DNA of 42,968 bases. Source: Bacteroidales bacterium. Lineage in GTDB: Bacteria; Bacteroidota; Bacteroidia; Bacteroidales; GWA2-32-17. Shown here piece by piece: positions 8,553-16,844 of this stretch. The stretch lies in contig JABUFC010000028.1 of assembly GCA_013314715.1 (NCBI GenBank), forward strand, positions 1 to 42,968. Reading direction: 5' to 3'. The notes under the pieces are model-generated. The model saw only the letters and a program-made list of their open reading frames with translations, ran no database searches and was not told the origin of the DNA. The translations under genes and the position numbers were made by a program. The number at the start of each line of letters is the position of its first letter. The first letter of the stretch is position 1.

Positions 8553-10502
8553 TTAATTTGTTTTCTTTTCATTTAGCAACAATCCTAATTCTTCGCTCCA
8601 TAAATCCCATTGTTCATATAGTAAATTTAAGTCATTTTTCATTTTTTCGTATTTCTCAAACCATGTATAATCAGACATTATGCTTTCATCAGCTTTTGCA
8701 ATTAAATCTTCGGCTTCTTTAATTTTAACTTCTAACTCTGCTATTTCTTTCTCAGTTTTTTCAATTTGATTTTCTAATTTTCTGATGCGTTTATCAAATT
8801 CTTTTTTTTCTAAATAGTTTTGCTGATTACTTTTCTTTTCTAAAGTCTTTTCAATAGCATAATTATTAACATTACGATTAAACAAAAGTTGTAAATTTTC
8901 GGCTTTCTTTTTTTTCAGAAATTCCCATATATCTCCATCATATTGCTTAAGTTTTCCGTTACTAATTTCAACAATTTTATCAGTTAGCCCATCTAAAAAA
9001 TCTCTATCGTGCGATACAATCAGCACTGTGCCATCGTATTGTTTGATTGCCTTCTTTAAAATTTCTTTTGAAGATACATCTAAATGATTGGTAGGCTCGT
9101 CGAGTACTAAAAAATTAACAGGTTCTAATAAAAGTTTAGCTAATAATAAACGTGCACGTTCGCCACCCGATAATACACTTACTCGTTTGTATACATCATC
9201 GTTGCTAAACAAAAAATAACCCAATATATTACGAATTTTTGGTCTAATATCAATAGGTGCAATATCTTCAATGGTTTGTATAACAGTTTTATTTAGATCG
9301 AGTACTTCATCTTGATTTTGAGCATAATAGCCAATTTTAACCTGATAGCCTTGTTTTACTATTCCCTGAGCTTCTATTTGTTGAGTAATTATTTTAACTA
9401 AAGTTGTTTTGCCTTCACCATTTTTTCCTACTAAAGCTATTTTCTGACCTCTTTCAATGGTAAAATCGATATCGTTTAGTACTTGATGGTTGCCATAATT
9501 TTTTGTTAAACCTTTTAATTCGAATACTACTGTACCACAATGAAGTGCAGGCGGAAAAACAATATTAATATTTTTATTATCAACTTCGTCAATTTCAATT
9601 TTTTCAATCTTTTCGAGTTGTTTTATTCGTGCTTGAACCTGATTGGCCTTTGTCGCTTTATATCTAAATCGTTCAATAAAACGCTCGGTTTGTTCTATTT
9701 CTTTTTGCTGATTTGCATAGGCTTGTTTTTGTAGTTCTATTTGATTCTGTCTAAATTCTACAAATGCAGAATAAGGCATATCATAATCAAAGATTCGCCC
9801 ATTAACAATTTCAATAGTACGCTTAGTAACATGATTTAAAAAAGCTGTGTCGTGCGAAACAATAACCACCGCTCCATCATATATGGTTAAATAATCTTCG
9901 AGCCATTGTATCGATTCAATATCAAGGTGATTGGTTGGCTCATCAAGCAAAAGCACTTTGGGTTTCTGCAATAATATTTTTGCAAGTTCAATTCGCATTC
10001 TCCATCCTCCACTAAATTCCTGAGTAGGACGGTTAAAATCTGCACGACGAAAACCTAAACCCAACAATACCTGTTCCATCTGCTCCTCTATGGTATGTGC
10101 GCTTAAATAATGTAATCTATCATTCAACAAATGAATTTCGTCTAAAATTTTATTTAAATCTTTTTCATTGTTCTGCACTTTTTCTATTTGATCATGTAAA
10201 TTTTCAAGACGCTCTTGTAAAGTTACAATTTCGCTAAAAGCAGTTTTTACTTCGAACCACAGAGTAGTAGTATCGCTTGCTGGTATATATTGGGGTAGAT
10301 AACCAAAAGTGATTTCTTTTGGGCGTGAAATAATTCCTTCTTGAGGGGTTAAATGTCCTAAAATTAGCTCAAATAAAGTGGTTTTACCCGCTCCATTTCT
10401 GCCTATTAACCCAATCTTATCTTTCTCGCGAATAAGAAAAGATATTTGATTAAAAATATCTTGAGCTCCGTAACTAAATGATACTTTATTGAGTGCTATC
10501 AT
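8553..10502 (-). CDS. ABC-F family ATPase (ribosome-associated type)
   Basis: The 649-residue cytoplasmic protein has two ABC cassettes and no membrane segments. The first has Walker A GRNGAGKTT (34-42), signature FSGGWRMRIELA and Walker B VLLLDEPTNHLD. The second has GKNGEGKTT, LSGGERARLLLA and FLVLDEPTNHLD. A charged inter-cassette linker (about 235-320) and a C-terminal coiled coil (about 555-645) match the ABC-F subgroup close to YdiF/Uup. Members act on ribosomes, resolving stalled translation or giving antibiotic resistance; which role applies here is unknown. The ATG overlaps the alaS stop by 4 bases (ATGA), consistent with a translation-linked operon. Confidence 0.92.
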   Translation of the reverse strand: MIALNKVSFSYGAQDIFNQISFLIREKDKIGLIGRNGAGKTTLFELILGHLTPQEGIISRPKEITFGYLPQYIPASDTTTLWFEVKTAFSEIVTLQERLENLHDQIEKVQNNEKDLNKILDEIHLLNDRLHYLSAHTIEEQMEQVLLGLGFRRADFNRPTQEFSGGWRMRIELAKILLQKPKVLLLDEPTNHLDIESIQWLEDYLTIYDGAVVIVSHDTAFLNHVTKRTIEIVNGRIFDYDMPYSAFVEFRQNQIELQKQAYANQQKEIEQTERFIERFRYKATKANQVQARIKQLEKIEKIEIDEVDNKNINIVFPPALHCGTVVFELKGLTKNYGNHQVLNDIDFTIERGQKIALVGKNGEGKTTLVKIITQQIEAQGIVKQGYQVKIGYYAQNQDEVLDLNKTVIQTIEDIAPIDIRPKIRNILGYFLFSNDDVYKRVSVLSGGERARLLLAKLLLEPVNFLVLDEPTNHLDVSSKEILKKAIKQYDGTVLIVSHDRDFLDGLTDKIVEISNGKLKQYDGDIWEFLKKKKAENLQLLFNRNVNNYAIEKTLEKKSNQQNYLEKKEFDKRIRKLENQIEKTEKEIAELEVKIKEAEDLIAKADESIMSDYTWFEKYEKMKNDLNLLYEQWDLWSEELGLLLNEKKTN

Positions 10503-13123
10503 TTGCTCAACAACGAAAATAATTTTTCATTTATTTTTTGTAAACCATTCAAATTACTGCCTCCTGCTGTAGCATAAAAGGGTTGCCCTCCACCACCACC
10601 TTGTATTTCTTTTGCCAATTCTTTTATCCATTGTGATGCATTATATTTAGAATTTTGTACTAAATCGTCACTCAAACCAAGAGCTAAAAAGGGTTTTCCA
10701 TTGCTTACAGAATAAAGAAAAACGACTGTTTGATTATCGTTTTTTAATTGGAATATCAAATCGCGCAATACATCAGTTGAAGGAACATCTACTTGTTGAG
10801 CAATAACATTATGGTTATTAATCATTACTTTTTTTAAACGTAATTCAACCAATAAAGACTTTATTTTTTCGCGTAATAAATCGTCATACTTTTTTTGCAA
10901 CTCCTTGTTAGTATTAAAAAGTTGTTCAACAGATTTGATAACATCTTTAGGATTATTAAACAGGGCTTTTACCTGCTTCAAGTCTTTAACGGATTGGTTT
11001 AACCATTTCCAAGCCTCTACATTAGTAACCGCTTCTATTCTTCTTATTCCAGCTGCAATGGCCGATTCAGAAATAATTTTAAATAAACCTATAGTTGCAG
11101 TATTTTTAACATGGGTTCCACCGCAAAGCTCTATAGACGAACCAAATTTTACCACTCTCACTTCGTTACCATATTTTTCACCAAATAAAGCCATTGCTCC
11201 CATTTTCTTCGCTTCTTCAATTGGAATACTTCTATATTCTTGTAAATCAATAGCATTCCATATACGTTCATTAACTAAATTCTCAACTTTTTCGATTTCT
11301 TCGTCACTCATTTTTTGCATATGCGAAAAGTCGAAACGCAGGTATTCGGCATTTACCAGCGAACCACGCTGCTCAACATGATTTCCCAACACCTGACGCA
11401 GGGCTTCATGTAACAAATGCGTGGCTGAGTGATTTCGCTCGGTCAACTTTCGCTTTTCTTCATCAACCTGCGCAGTATAAACAGCATGAGGGTTAGACGG
11501 CAATTGATTGCAAATATGAATACTTAAACGATTTTCTTTTATCGTGTTTAAAATATTTATTTTTTCGTTCCCGTTAATCAACCATCCACAATCGCCTACT
11601 TGCCCACCGCTTTCTGCATAAAATGGAGTTTGGGCAAGTACCAAATGATATTGTACTTTACCTTTTTGTTCTACTTTTCGATATTTTATAATTTGTGTAT
11701 CAATACACATAGTATCATAGCCAACAAAAATGCTATCTTCGCCTTGTATTAGCTCAACCCAGTCAGAGGCATCTACTTGAGCAGCTTTTCGTGAGCGTTC
11801 TTTCTGTTCGTTTAAACAAACATTGAATTTTTCTAAATCAACTTCTAAACCATTTTCACGAGCTAATATTTGAGTTAAATCGATAGGGAAACCATATGTA
11901 TCGTACAATTCAAATGCAAATTCACCAGAAAGTATAGGTTTAGTTTGTAATAATTTTTTTTCTTTATCGATATAAGCTTCAAAACGTTTTATACCCGTTT
12001 CGAGGGTTCGTAGAAAAGAATTTTCTTCTTCCATAATGACTTTTTCAATGAGCGTTTGCTGCTTTTTCAATTCTTCGAAATAACCACCCATTTGATTTAC
12101 TAACAAACTAACAAGTTTATATATAAATGGCTCATCGAAATGTAAATAGGTATATCCGTAACGTATTGCCCTTCGCAATATTCGCCTAATAACATAACCA
12201 GCACCCGTATTAGAAGGCAACTGTCCATCGGCAATGGCAAAAGATATTGCCCTTAAATGATCGGCAACAACTCTCATTGCCACATCTGTTGTATTATTGT
12301 TTCCATAAGGGACATTTGCCATTTGGGCTATTTGCTGAATAATAGGTTGAAATACATCGGTGTCGTAATTAGATTTTTTTCCCTGCATAACCATACATAA
12401 ACGTTCAAAACCCATACCCGTATCGACATGTTTATTGGGCAATGGTTCTAGATTACCATCGGCTTTGCGATTAAATTGAATAAATACCAAATTCCATATT
12501 TCGATTACCAACGAATGTCCTTTATTTACCAATTGATCGCCAGGAATTTTGGCTATTTCATGCTCATCTCTCAAATCGATATGAATCTCAGAACAAGGTC
12601 CACAAGGTCCTGTCTCTCCCATTTCCCAGAAATTATCTTTACGTGACCCCATTAAAATACGGCTAGCGTCAATCCATTGTTTCCAATAATGGTATGCTTC
12701 GGTATCGGCTTCTAAACCTTCATCGGCAGAACCTTCGAAAACGGTAACGTATAATCGCGATTTATCAATTTTTAAAACTTCGGTAAGAAATTCCCAAGCC
12801 CAAGCAATAGCCTCTTTTTTAAAATAATCGCCAAACGACCAGTTACCCAACATCTCGAACATTGTATGATGATAAGTATCATGTCCTACTTCTTCCAAAT
12901 CGTTGTGTTTACCCGAGACCCTTAAACATTTTTGCGAATTAGCAACACGTAAATATTCAGGTTGTTTATTTCCTAAAAAAATATCTTTAAACTGGTTCAT
13001 ACCAGCATTGGTAAACATCAAGGTTGGGTCGTTTTTTACCACAATAGGCGAAGATGGAACAAATTGATGTTGTTTTTGTTTAAAAAATTCAATAAAAGCA
13101 GTCCTTATCTTAGCAGATTCCAT
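10499..13123 (-). CDS. alaS: Alanine--tRNA ligase
   Basis: The 874-residue product is full length for AlaRS. The N-terminal class II catalytic domain includes FTNAGMNQFKDIFLG and a GETGPCGPCSEIH block. The editing domain carries the zinc-site motif HSATH (His565, His569) and CGGTH (Cys667), close to the E. coli numbering. The C-terminal DHHA1/C-Ala domain ends with the glycine-rich QGGGGGQPFYATAGG. The enzyme charges tRNA-Ala and clears mischarged Ser/Gly. It heads the operon with the ABC-F ATPase, and a -7 promoter box (TAACTTTG) lies 20 bases upstream of its ATG. Confidence 0.98.
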   Translation of the reverse strand: MESAKIRTAFIEFFKQKQHQFVPSSPIVVKNDPTLMFTNAGMNQFKDIFLGNKQPEYLRVANSQKCLRVSGKHNDLEEVGHDTYHHTMFEMLGNWSFGDYFKKEAIAWAWEFLTEVLKIDKSRLYVTVFEGSADEGLEADTEAYHYWKQWIDASRILMGSRKDNFWEMGETGPCGPCSEIHIDLRDEHEIAKIPGDQLVNKGHSLVIEIWNLVFIQFNRKADGNLEPLPNKHVDTGMGFERLCMVMQGKKSNYDTDVFQPIIQQIAQMANVPYGNNNTTDVAMRVVADHLRAISFAIADGQLPSNTGAGYVIRRILRRAIRYGYTYLHFDEPFIYKLVSLLVNQMGGYFEELKKQQTLIEKVIMEEENSFLRTLETGIKRFEAYIDKEKKLLQTKPILSGEFAFELYDTYGFPIDLTQILARENGLEVDLEKFNVCLNEQKERSRKAAQVDASDWVELIQGEDSIFVGYDTMCIDTQIIKYRKVEQKGKVQYHLVLAQTPFYAESGGQVGDCGWLINGNEKINILNTIKENRLSIHICNQLPSNPHAVYTAQVDEEKRKLTERNHSATHLLHEALRQVLGNHVEQRGSLVNAEYLRFDFSHMQKMSDEEIEKVENLVNERIWNAIDLQEYRSIPIEEAKKMGAMALFGEKYGNEVRVVKFGSSIELCGGTHVKNTATIGLFKIISESAIAAGIRRIEAVTNVEAWKWLNQSVKDLKQVKALFNNPKDVIKSVEQLFNTNKELQKKYDDLLREKIKSLLVELRLKKVMINNHNVIAQQVDVPSTDVLRDLIFQLKNDNQTVVFLYSVSNGKPFLALGLSDDLVQNSKYNASQWIKELAKEIQGGGGGQPFYATAGGSNLNGLQKINEKLFSLLSK

Positions 13124-13142
13124 AAATTAAATATTTTATGTG

Positions 13143-13150
13143 CAAAGTTA
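13143..13150 (-). promoter_or_regulatory. -7 promoter box upstream of alaS
   Basis: On the minus strand this reads TAACTTTG followed by C, an exact match to the Bacteroidota -7 consensus TAnnTTTG, 19 bases before the alaS ATG. I see no clear TTTG -33 element at the usual distance, so the call rests on the -7 box and its position. Confidence 0.5.
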
Positions 13151-13229
13151 GCAGAAATAATTCTTTTTGCATAAGATGTTTTCAATTGGAATATAAATCC
13201 AATACTTCAATATTTATTATTATTTTGTA

Positions 13230-15233
13230 TCACTGTTTTTCTTTCAATAACTTTTGAAGGCGAAACATTTCGTCTCTGTACATAGCAGCCTCCATAAAAT
13301 CGAGATTTTTTGCAGCATCCAGCATCTTGCGTTGACATTCCTTAATCGCCTTTTCCAATTGTTTTGCGTTCATATACTGGCTTACCGGATCGGCAGCTAA
13401 CGAATTATCATTTTCAATGGTATATTCTGCTTCGGATTTTCGCTCTGTAGCTAACGATTTAGTTGTTTTAATTATTTGTTTCGGAGTGATATTATTTTCG
13501 ATATTGTATTTCATTTGTTTTTCTCTTCTACGTTGCGTTTCGTCAATGGTTTTACGCATTGAGTCCGTTATTTTATCGGCATACATAATTACTTTACCCT
13601 CAAGGTGTCGTGCAGCTCTCCCCGCTGTTTGAGTTAACGAACGTTCTGAACGTAAGAACCCTTCTTTATCTGCATCTAAAATTGCCACTAAACTTACTTC
13701 GGGCAAATCTAAGCCTTCACGCAAAAGGTTTACTCCCACCAAGACATCGAATTGACCATTTCGCAAGCCATCCATTATCTCAATACGTTTTAAGGTATCT
13801 ACATCTGAATGAATATAACTGCACTTAATATTCAAATCAAGCAAATATTTGTTGAGTTCTTCTGCCATACGTTTAGTAAGAGTAGTTACAAGTACACGTT
13901 GCTTTTTACTAACACGTTCTCGTATCTCTTTCAGTAAATCGTCTATCTGATACTGACTGGGGCGAACTTCGATAATGGGGTCAAGAATACCGGTAGGACG
14001 AACCACTTGCTCAACAATAATTCCTCCACTTAATTTTAGTTCTTCTTCGGCTGGTGTAGCACTTACAAAAATTACCTGATTGACCAACGACATAAATTCC
14101 TCGTATCGCAAAGGGCGGTTATCTTTAGCAGCTGGCAAACGAAAACCATATTCGACCAAATTATCTTTACGACTCCGGTCACCACCATACATGCCCCTAA
14201 GTTGTGGAAGCGTTACATGGCTTTCATCAATAATGGTAATAAAATCTTTCGGAAAGTAATCGAGTAAACAGAAAGGCCTACTCCCTGGTTGGCGTCCATC
14301 AAAATAGCGAGAATAATTTTCAATACCAGAACAATAACCAAGTTCTTTAATCATTTCTAAATCGAAGGTAACGCGTTCTTCTAATCTTTTAGCTTCTATT
14401 AAACGATTGTTTCGCTTAAAAAAATCGATTTGTAATATTAAGTCATTTTGAATTTGCTCAATTGCTTTGTGAAGCCTACTTTTTGAGGTAACAAAAATAT
14501 TTGCTGGGTATATTGGGTATTCTTGATATTCCTCTATGGTTCTACCCGTTTCAGGATCGATGGTATAAATTTCTTCAATGGTATCGCCCCAAAATATTAC
14601 TCGCAATGCCTCATCTCCATATGCTAAAAACACATCAACGGTTTCACCTTTCACCCTAAAGTTACCGCGTTTAAATTCGACTTCGCTTCTTGAATAAAGC
14701 GAATCGACTAATTTTCGTAAAAGTGTATCACGTGCAATCTTCTGATAACGTTTAATATGAATTACATTCTCATAAAAATCATCAGGATTTCCGATACCAT
14801 ATATACAACTTACCGATGAAACAACAATGACATCACGACGTCCTGACAACAATGCAGATGTCGCCGATAAGCGTAATTTTTCAATTTCATCATTGATAGA
14901 TAAATCTTTTTCGATATAAGTATCTGTAGCAGGGATATATGCTTCGGGTTGATAATAATCGTAATACGATACAAAATATTCAACCTTATTTTTTGGAAAA
15001 AATTGCTTAAACTCACTATACAATTGAGCGGCTAAGGTTTTATTATGACTTAACACTAATGTAGGTCGGTTAACTTTTGACAAAACATTAGCAATAGTAA
15101 ATGTCTTACCCGACCCTGTAACTCCTAATAATGTTTGAAACTTCGTATTCGCTTTTAAACCATTGACCAATTGATCAATAGCATAGGGCTGATCGCCAGT
15201 TGGTTGAAATGATGAATGCAACTCAAAATTCAT
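13230..15233 (-). CDS. uvrB: Excinuclease ABC subunit B
   Basis: The 667-residue protein is full-length UvrB. Walker A GVTGSGKT is at 37-44; the damage-probing beta-hairpin YYDYYQPEAYIP lies near residues 92-103. Helicase motifs include IIDESHVTLPQ, FVSATPAEEE and QTAGRAARH. The C-terminal UVR domain (EKAIKECQRKMLDAAKNLDF) is the UvrC contact. It works in nucleotide excision repair with UvrA and UvrC, neither of which is in the window. It stands alone, with the divergent decarboxylase gene on one side and alaS downstream on the other; a TAATTTTG box lies only 5 bases before the ATG. Confidence 0.98.
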   Translation of the reverse strand: MNFELHSSFQPTGDQPYAIDQLVNGLKANTKFQTLLGVTGSGKTFTIANVLSKVNRPTLVLSHNKTLAAQLYSEFKQFFPKNKVEYFVSYYDYYQPEAYIPATDTYIEKDLSINDEIEKLRLSATSALLSGRRDVIVVSSVSCIYGIGNPDDFYENVIHIKRYQKIARDTLLRKLVDSLYSRSEVEFKRGNFRVKGETVDVFLAYGDEALRVIFWGDTIEEIYTIDPETGRTIEEYQEYPIYPANIFVTSKSRLHKAIEQIQNDLILQIDFFKRNNRLIEAKRLEERVTFDLEMIKELGYCSGIENYSRYFDGRQPGSRPFCLLDYFPKDFITIIDESHVTLPQLRGMYGGDRSRKDNLVEYGFRLPAAKDNRPLRYEEFMSLVNQVIFVSATPAEEELKLSGGIIVEQVVRPTGILDPIIEVRPSQYQIDDLLKEIRERVSKKQRVLVTTLTKRMAEELNKYLLDLNIKCSYIHSDVDTLKRIEIMDGLRNGQFDVLVGVNLLREGLDLPEVSLVAILDADKEGFLRSERSLTQTAGRAARHLEGKVIMYADKITDSMRKTIDETQRRREKQMKYNIENNITPKQIIKTTKSLATERKSEAEYTIENDNSLAADPVSQYMNAKQLEKAIKECQRKMLDAAKNLDFMEAAMYRDEMFRLQKLLKEKQ

Positions 15234-15237
15234 AACA

Positions 15238-15245
15238 CAAAATTA
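15238..15245 (-). promoter_or_regulatory. Possible -7 box upstream of uvrB
   Basis: On the minus strand this reads TAATTTTG, matching TAnnTTTG, but it ends only 5 bases before the uvrB ATG, which would give an almost leaderless transcript. In such AT-rich DNA a chance match is possible. Confidence 0.3.
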
Positions 15246-15369
15246 ATAAATCTTAAATTTAAAATCACTAATATTTAGTCTAAATTAGCAACTTAAAAAT
15301 TTTGTTGGTGATGCCCCAAAAAACATCAAAAAAATTCATATAAAGATAAAAATGAAAAGAAAAATGAAT

Positions 15370-15377
15370 TAGTTTTG
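15370..15377 (+). promoter_or_regulatory. -7 promoter box upstream of the decarboxylase gene
   Basis: The sequence TAGTTTTG followed by C matches the Bacteroidota -7 consensus. It lies 71 bases upstream of the ATG at 15449 and would place an inverted-repeat-containing leader on the transcript. No convincing -33 TTTG is seen at 19-21 bases upstream. Confidence 0.4.
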
Positions 15378-15389
15378 CAAAAATCTATT

Positions 15390-15440
15390 TAACTAAGTTA
15401 ATTAGATTGTATATTAATTAAATAACTTAACTAACTTAGA
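15390..15440 (+). repeat. Imperfect inverted repeats in the decarboxylase leader
   Basis: The leader contains TAACTAAGTTAATTAG and, about 20 bases later, TTAACTAACTTAG. The two arms are imperfectly complementary and could fold into a weak AT-rich stem just before the ATG at 15449. It could be an operator or an RNA structure, or merely AT-rich chance pairing. Confidence 0.35.
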
Positions 15441-15448
15441 TTTGAAAA

Positions 15449-16840
15449 ATGAAAACAAGGTATTATGATTTAATTGAACAAACATTTGATTGGCCACAAG
15501 CTGGTTTTGAAGTTATAGACGGAGAGTTACACTTCCATGATATTCCTCTAATGGATATTATAAAACAATACGGAACACCTTTAAAAATATCATATTTACC
15601 CAAAATTTCTGAACAAATACAAAGAGCAAAGCGAATGTTTAACGTTGCATTTGCTAAAACCGATTACAACGGAGACTATTTTTATTGCTATTGTACCAAA
15701 AGTTCATATTTTGAATTTGTATTAGACGAAGCACTTAAAAACGATATACATATTGAAACTTCCTCAGCTTTCGATTTTCCAATTTTAGACCGCTTGTACG
15801 AAAATGGTAAAATTACTACCGATAATTACATTATATGCAATGGTTTTAAAAAGCCCTTGTACATGCAATATATATGTGAATTTATTAATGGTGGCTTTCA
15901 CAATACAATACCGGTACTCGACAATATGAACGAACTTTCGTATTACGAAAAAAATGTAAAAGTTAAAGCGAAATTAGGTATTCGTATTGCATCCGAAGAA
16001 GAACCAAGCTTTCAGTTTTATACATCGCGACTTGGTTTTCGATATAACGATATAATAGATTTTTATAAACAACGAATTAAGAACAATAAGAAGTTCGAAC
16101 TTAAAATGTTACACTTCTTTATTAATACAGGCATAAAAGACACTTCCTATTATTGGAGCGAATTACATAAATCTGTAAATATTTACATTGAATTAAAAAA
16201 GATATGTCCTGAACTTGATAGCATAAACATTGGGGGGGGCTTACCTATTAAGAATTCATTAGCTTTTAGCTACGATTACGAGTATATGATAGAAGAAATA
16301 GTGAGCCAAATAAAAACATTATGTAACCAAGCCGATGTACCCGAACCCAATATTTTTACTGAATTTGGTTCATTTACAGTAGGCGAAAGTGGTGCTGTTT
16401 TATATTCAATTTTAGATCAAAAGAAGCAAAACGACCGCGAATTATGGAACATGATTGATAGTTCTTTTATGACCAACATGCCAGATATATGGGCTATGAA
16501 TCAACGATTTATATTACTTGCTATCAATCGTTGGGATGAACCTTATGAACGTGTATTCTTAGGAGGTTTGACATGCGATAGTCAAGATTACTACAGCGAA
16601 GAAGCCCATGTAAATGCTATATACCTTCCTAAATTTGACGCAGAAAATCCATTATATATTGGCTTTTTCCATACCGGTGCCTATCAAGACACTTTAGGAG
16701 GTTACGGAGGTATTCAACATTGCCTTATTCCTGCACCCAAACACATTATTATTAATAAAGATGAAAATGGAGAATATTACACCAAACTTTTTGCAAAAGA
16801 ACAAAGCGCCATATCTATGTTAAAGCATTTAGGCTATTAA
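15449..16840 (+). CDS. Arginine decarboxylase-like PLP enzyme (fold type III, Orn/DAP/Arg decarboxylase 2 family)
   Basis: The 463-residue protein has the alanine-racemase-like barrel followed by a beta domain. The PLP lysine is probably Lys84 in FYCYCTKSSYFEF, replacing the usual YAVKAN. A glycine-rich phosphate loop is INIGGGLP, and the catalytic cysteine of the second active-site half is probably Cys376 in GGLTCDSQDYY. It is much shorter than the roughly 630-residue biosynthetic SpeA of enterobacteria and matches the short form that, from memory, is annotated as arginine decarboxylase in Flavobacteriia. The likely reaction is arginine to agmatine for polyamine synthesis, but another basic amino acid or carboxynorspermidine-type substrate cannot be excluded. 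No agmatinase gene is adjacent. It converges on the LysM gene with 4 bases between the stops. Confidence 0.78.
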   Translation: MKTRYYDLIEQTFDWPQAGFEVIDGELHFHDIPLMDIIKQYGTPLKISYLPKISEQIQRAKRMFNVAFAKTDYNGDYFYCYCTKSSYFEFVLDEALKNDIHIETSSAFDFPILDRLYENGKITTDNYIICNGFKKPLYMQYICEFINGGFHNTIPVLDNMNELSYYEKNVKVKAKLGIRIASEEEPSFQFYTSRLGFRYNDIIDFYKQRIKNNKKFELKMLHFFINTGIKDTSYYWSELHKSVNIYIELKKICPELDSINIGGGLPIKNSLAFSYDYEYMIEEIVSQIKTLCNQADVPEPNIFTEFGSFTVGESGAVLYSILDQKKQNDRELWNMIDSSFMTNMPDIWAMNQRFILLAINRWDEPYERVFLGGLTCDSQDYYSEEAHVNAIYLPKFDAENPLYIGFFHTGAYQDTLGGYGGIQHCLIPAPKHIIINKDENGEYYTKLFAKEQSAISMLKHLGY

Positions 16841-16844
16841 TTAG

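Noticed and set aside
10905-11381. Open frame of 158 codons on the plus strand within alaS
   Set aside because: It is antisense to the well-conserved editing region of alaS; the length follows from alaS codon use.
13185-13203. Short inverted repeat ATTGGA / TCCAAT downstream of uvrB
   Set aside because: Six base pairs with an AT-rich loop and no following T-run on the minus strand; too weak to call a terminator.
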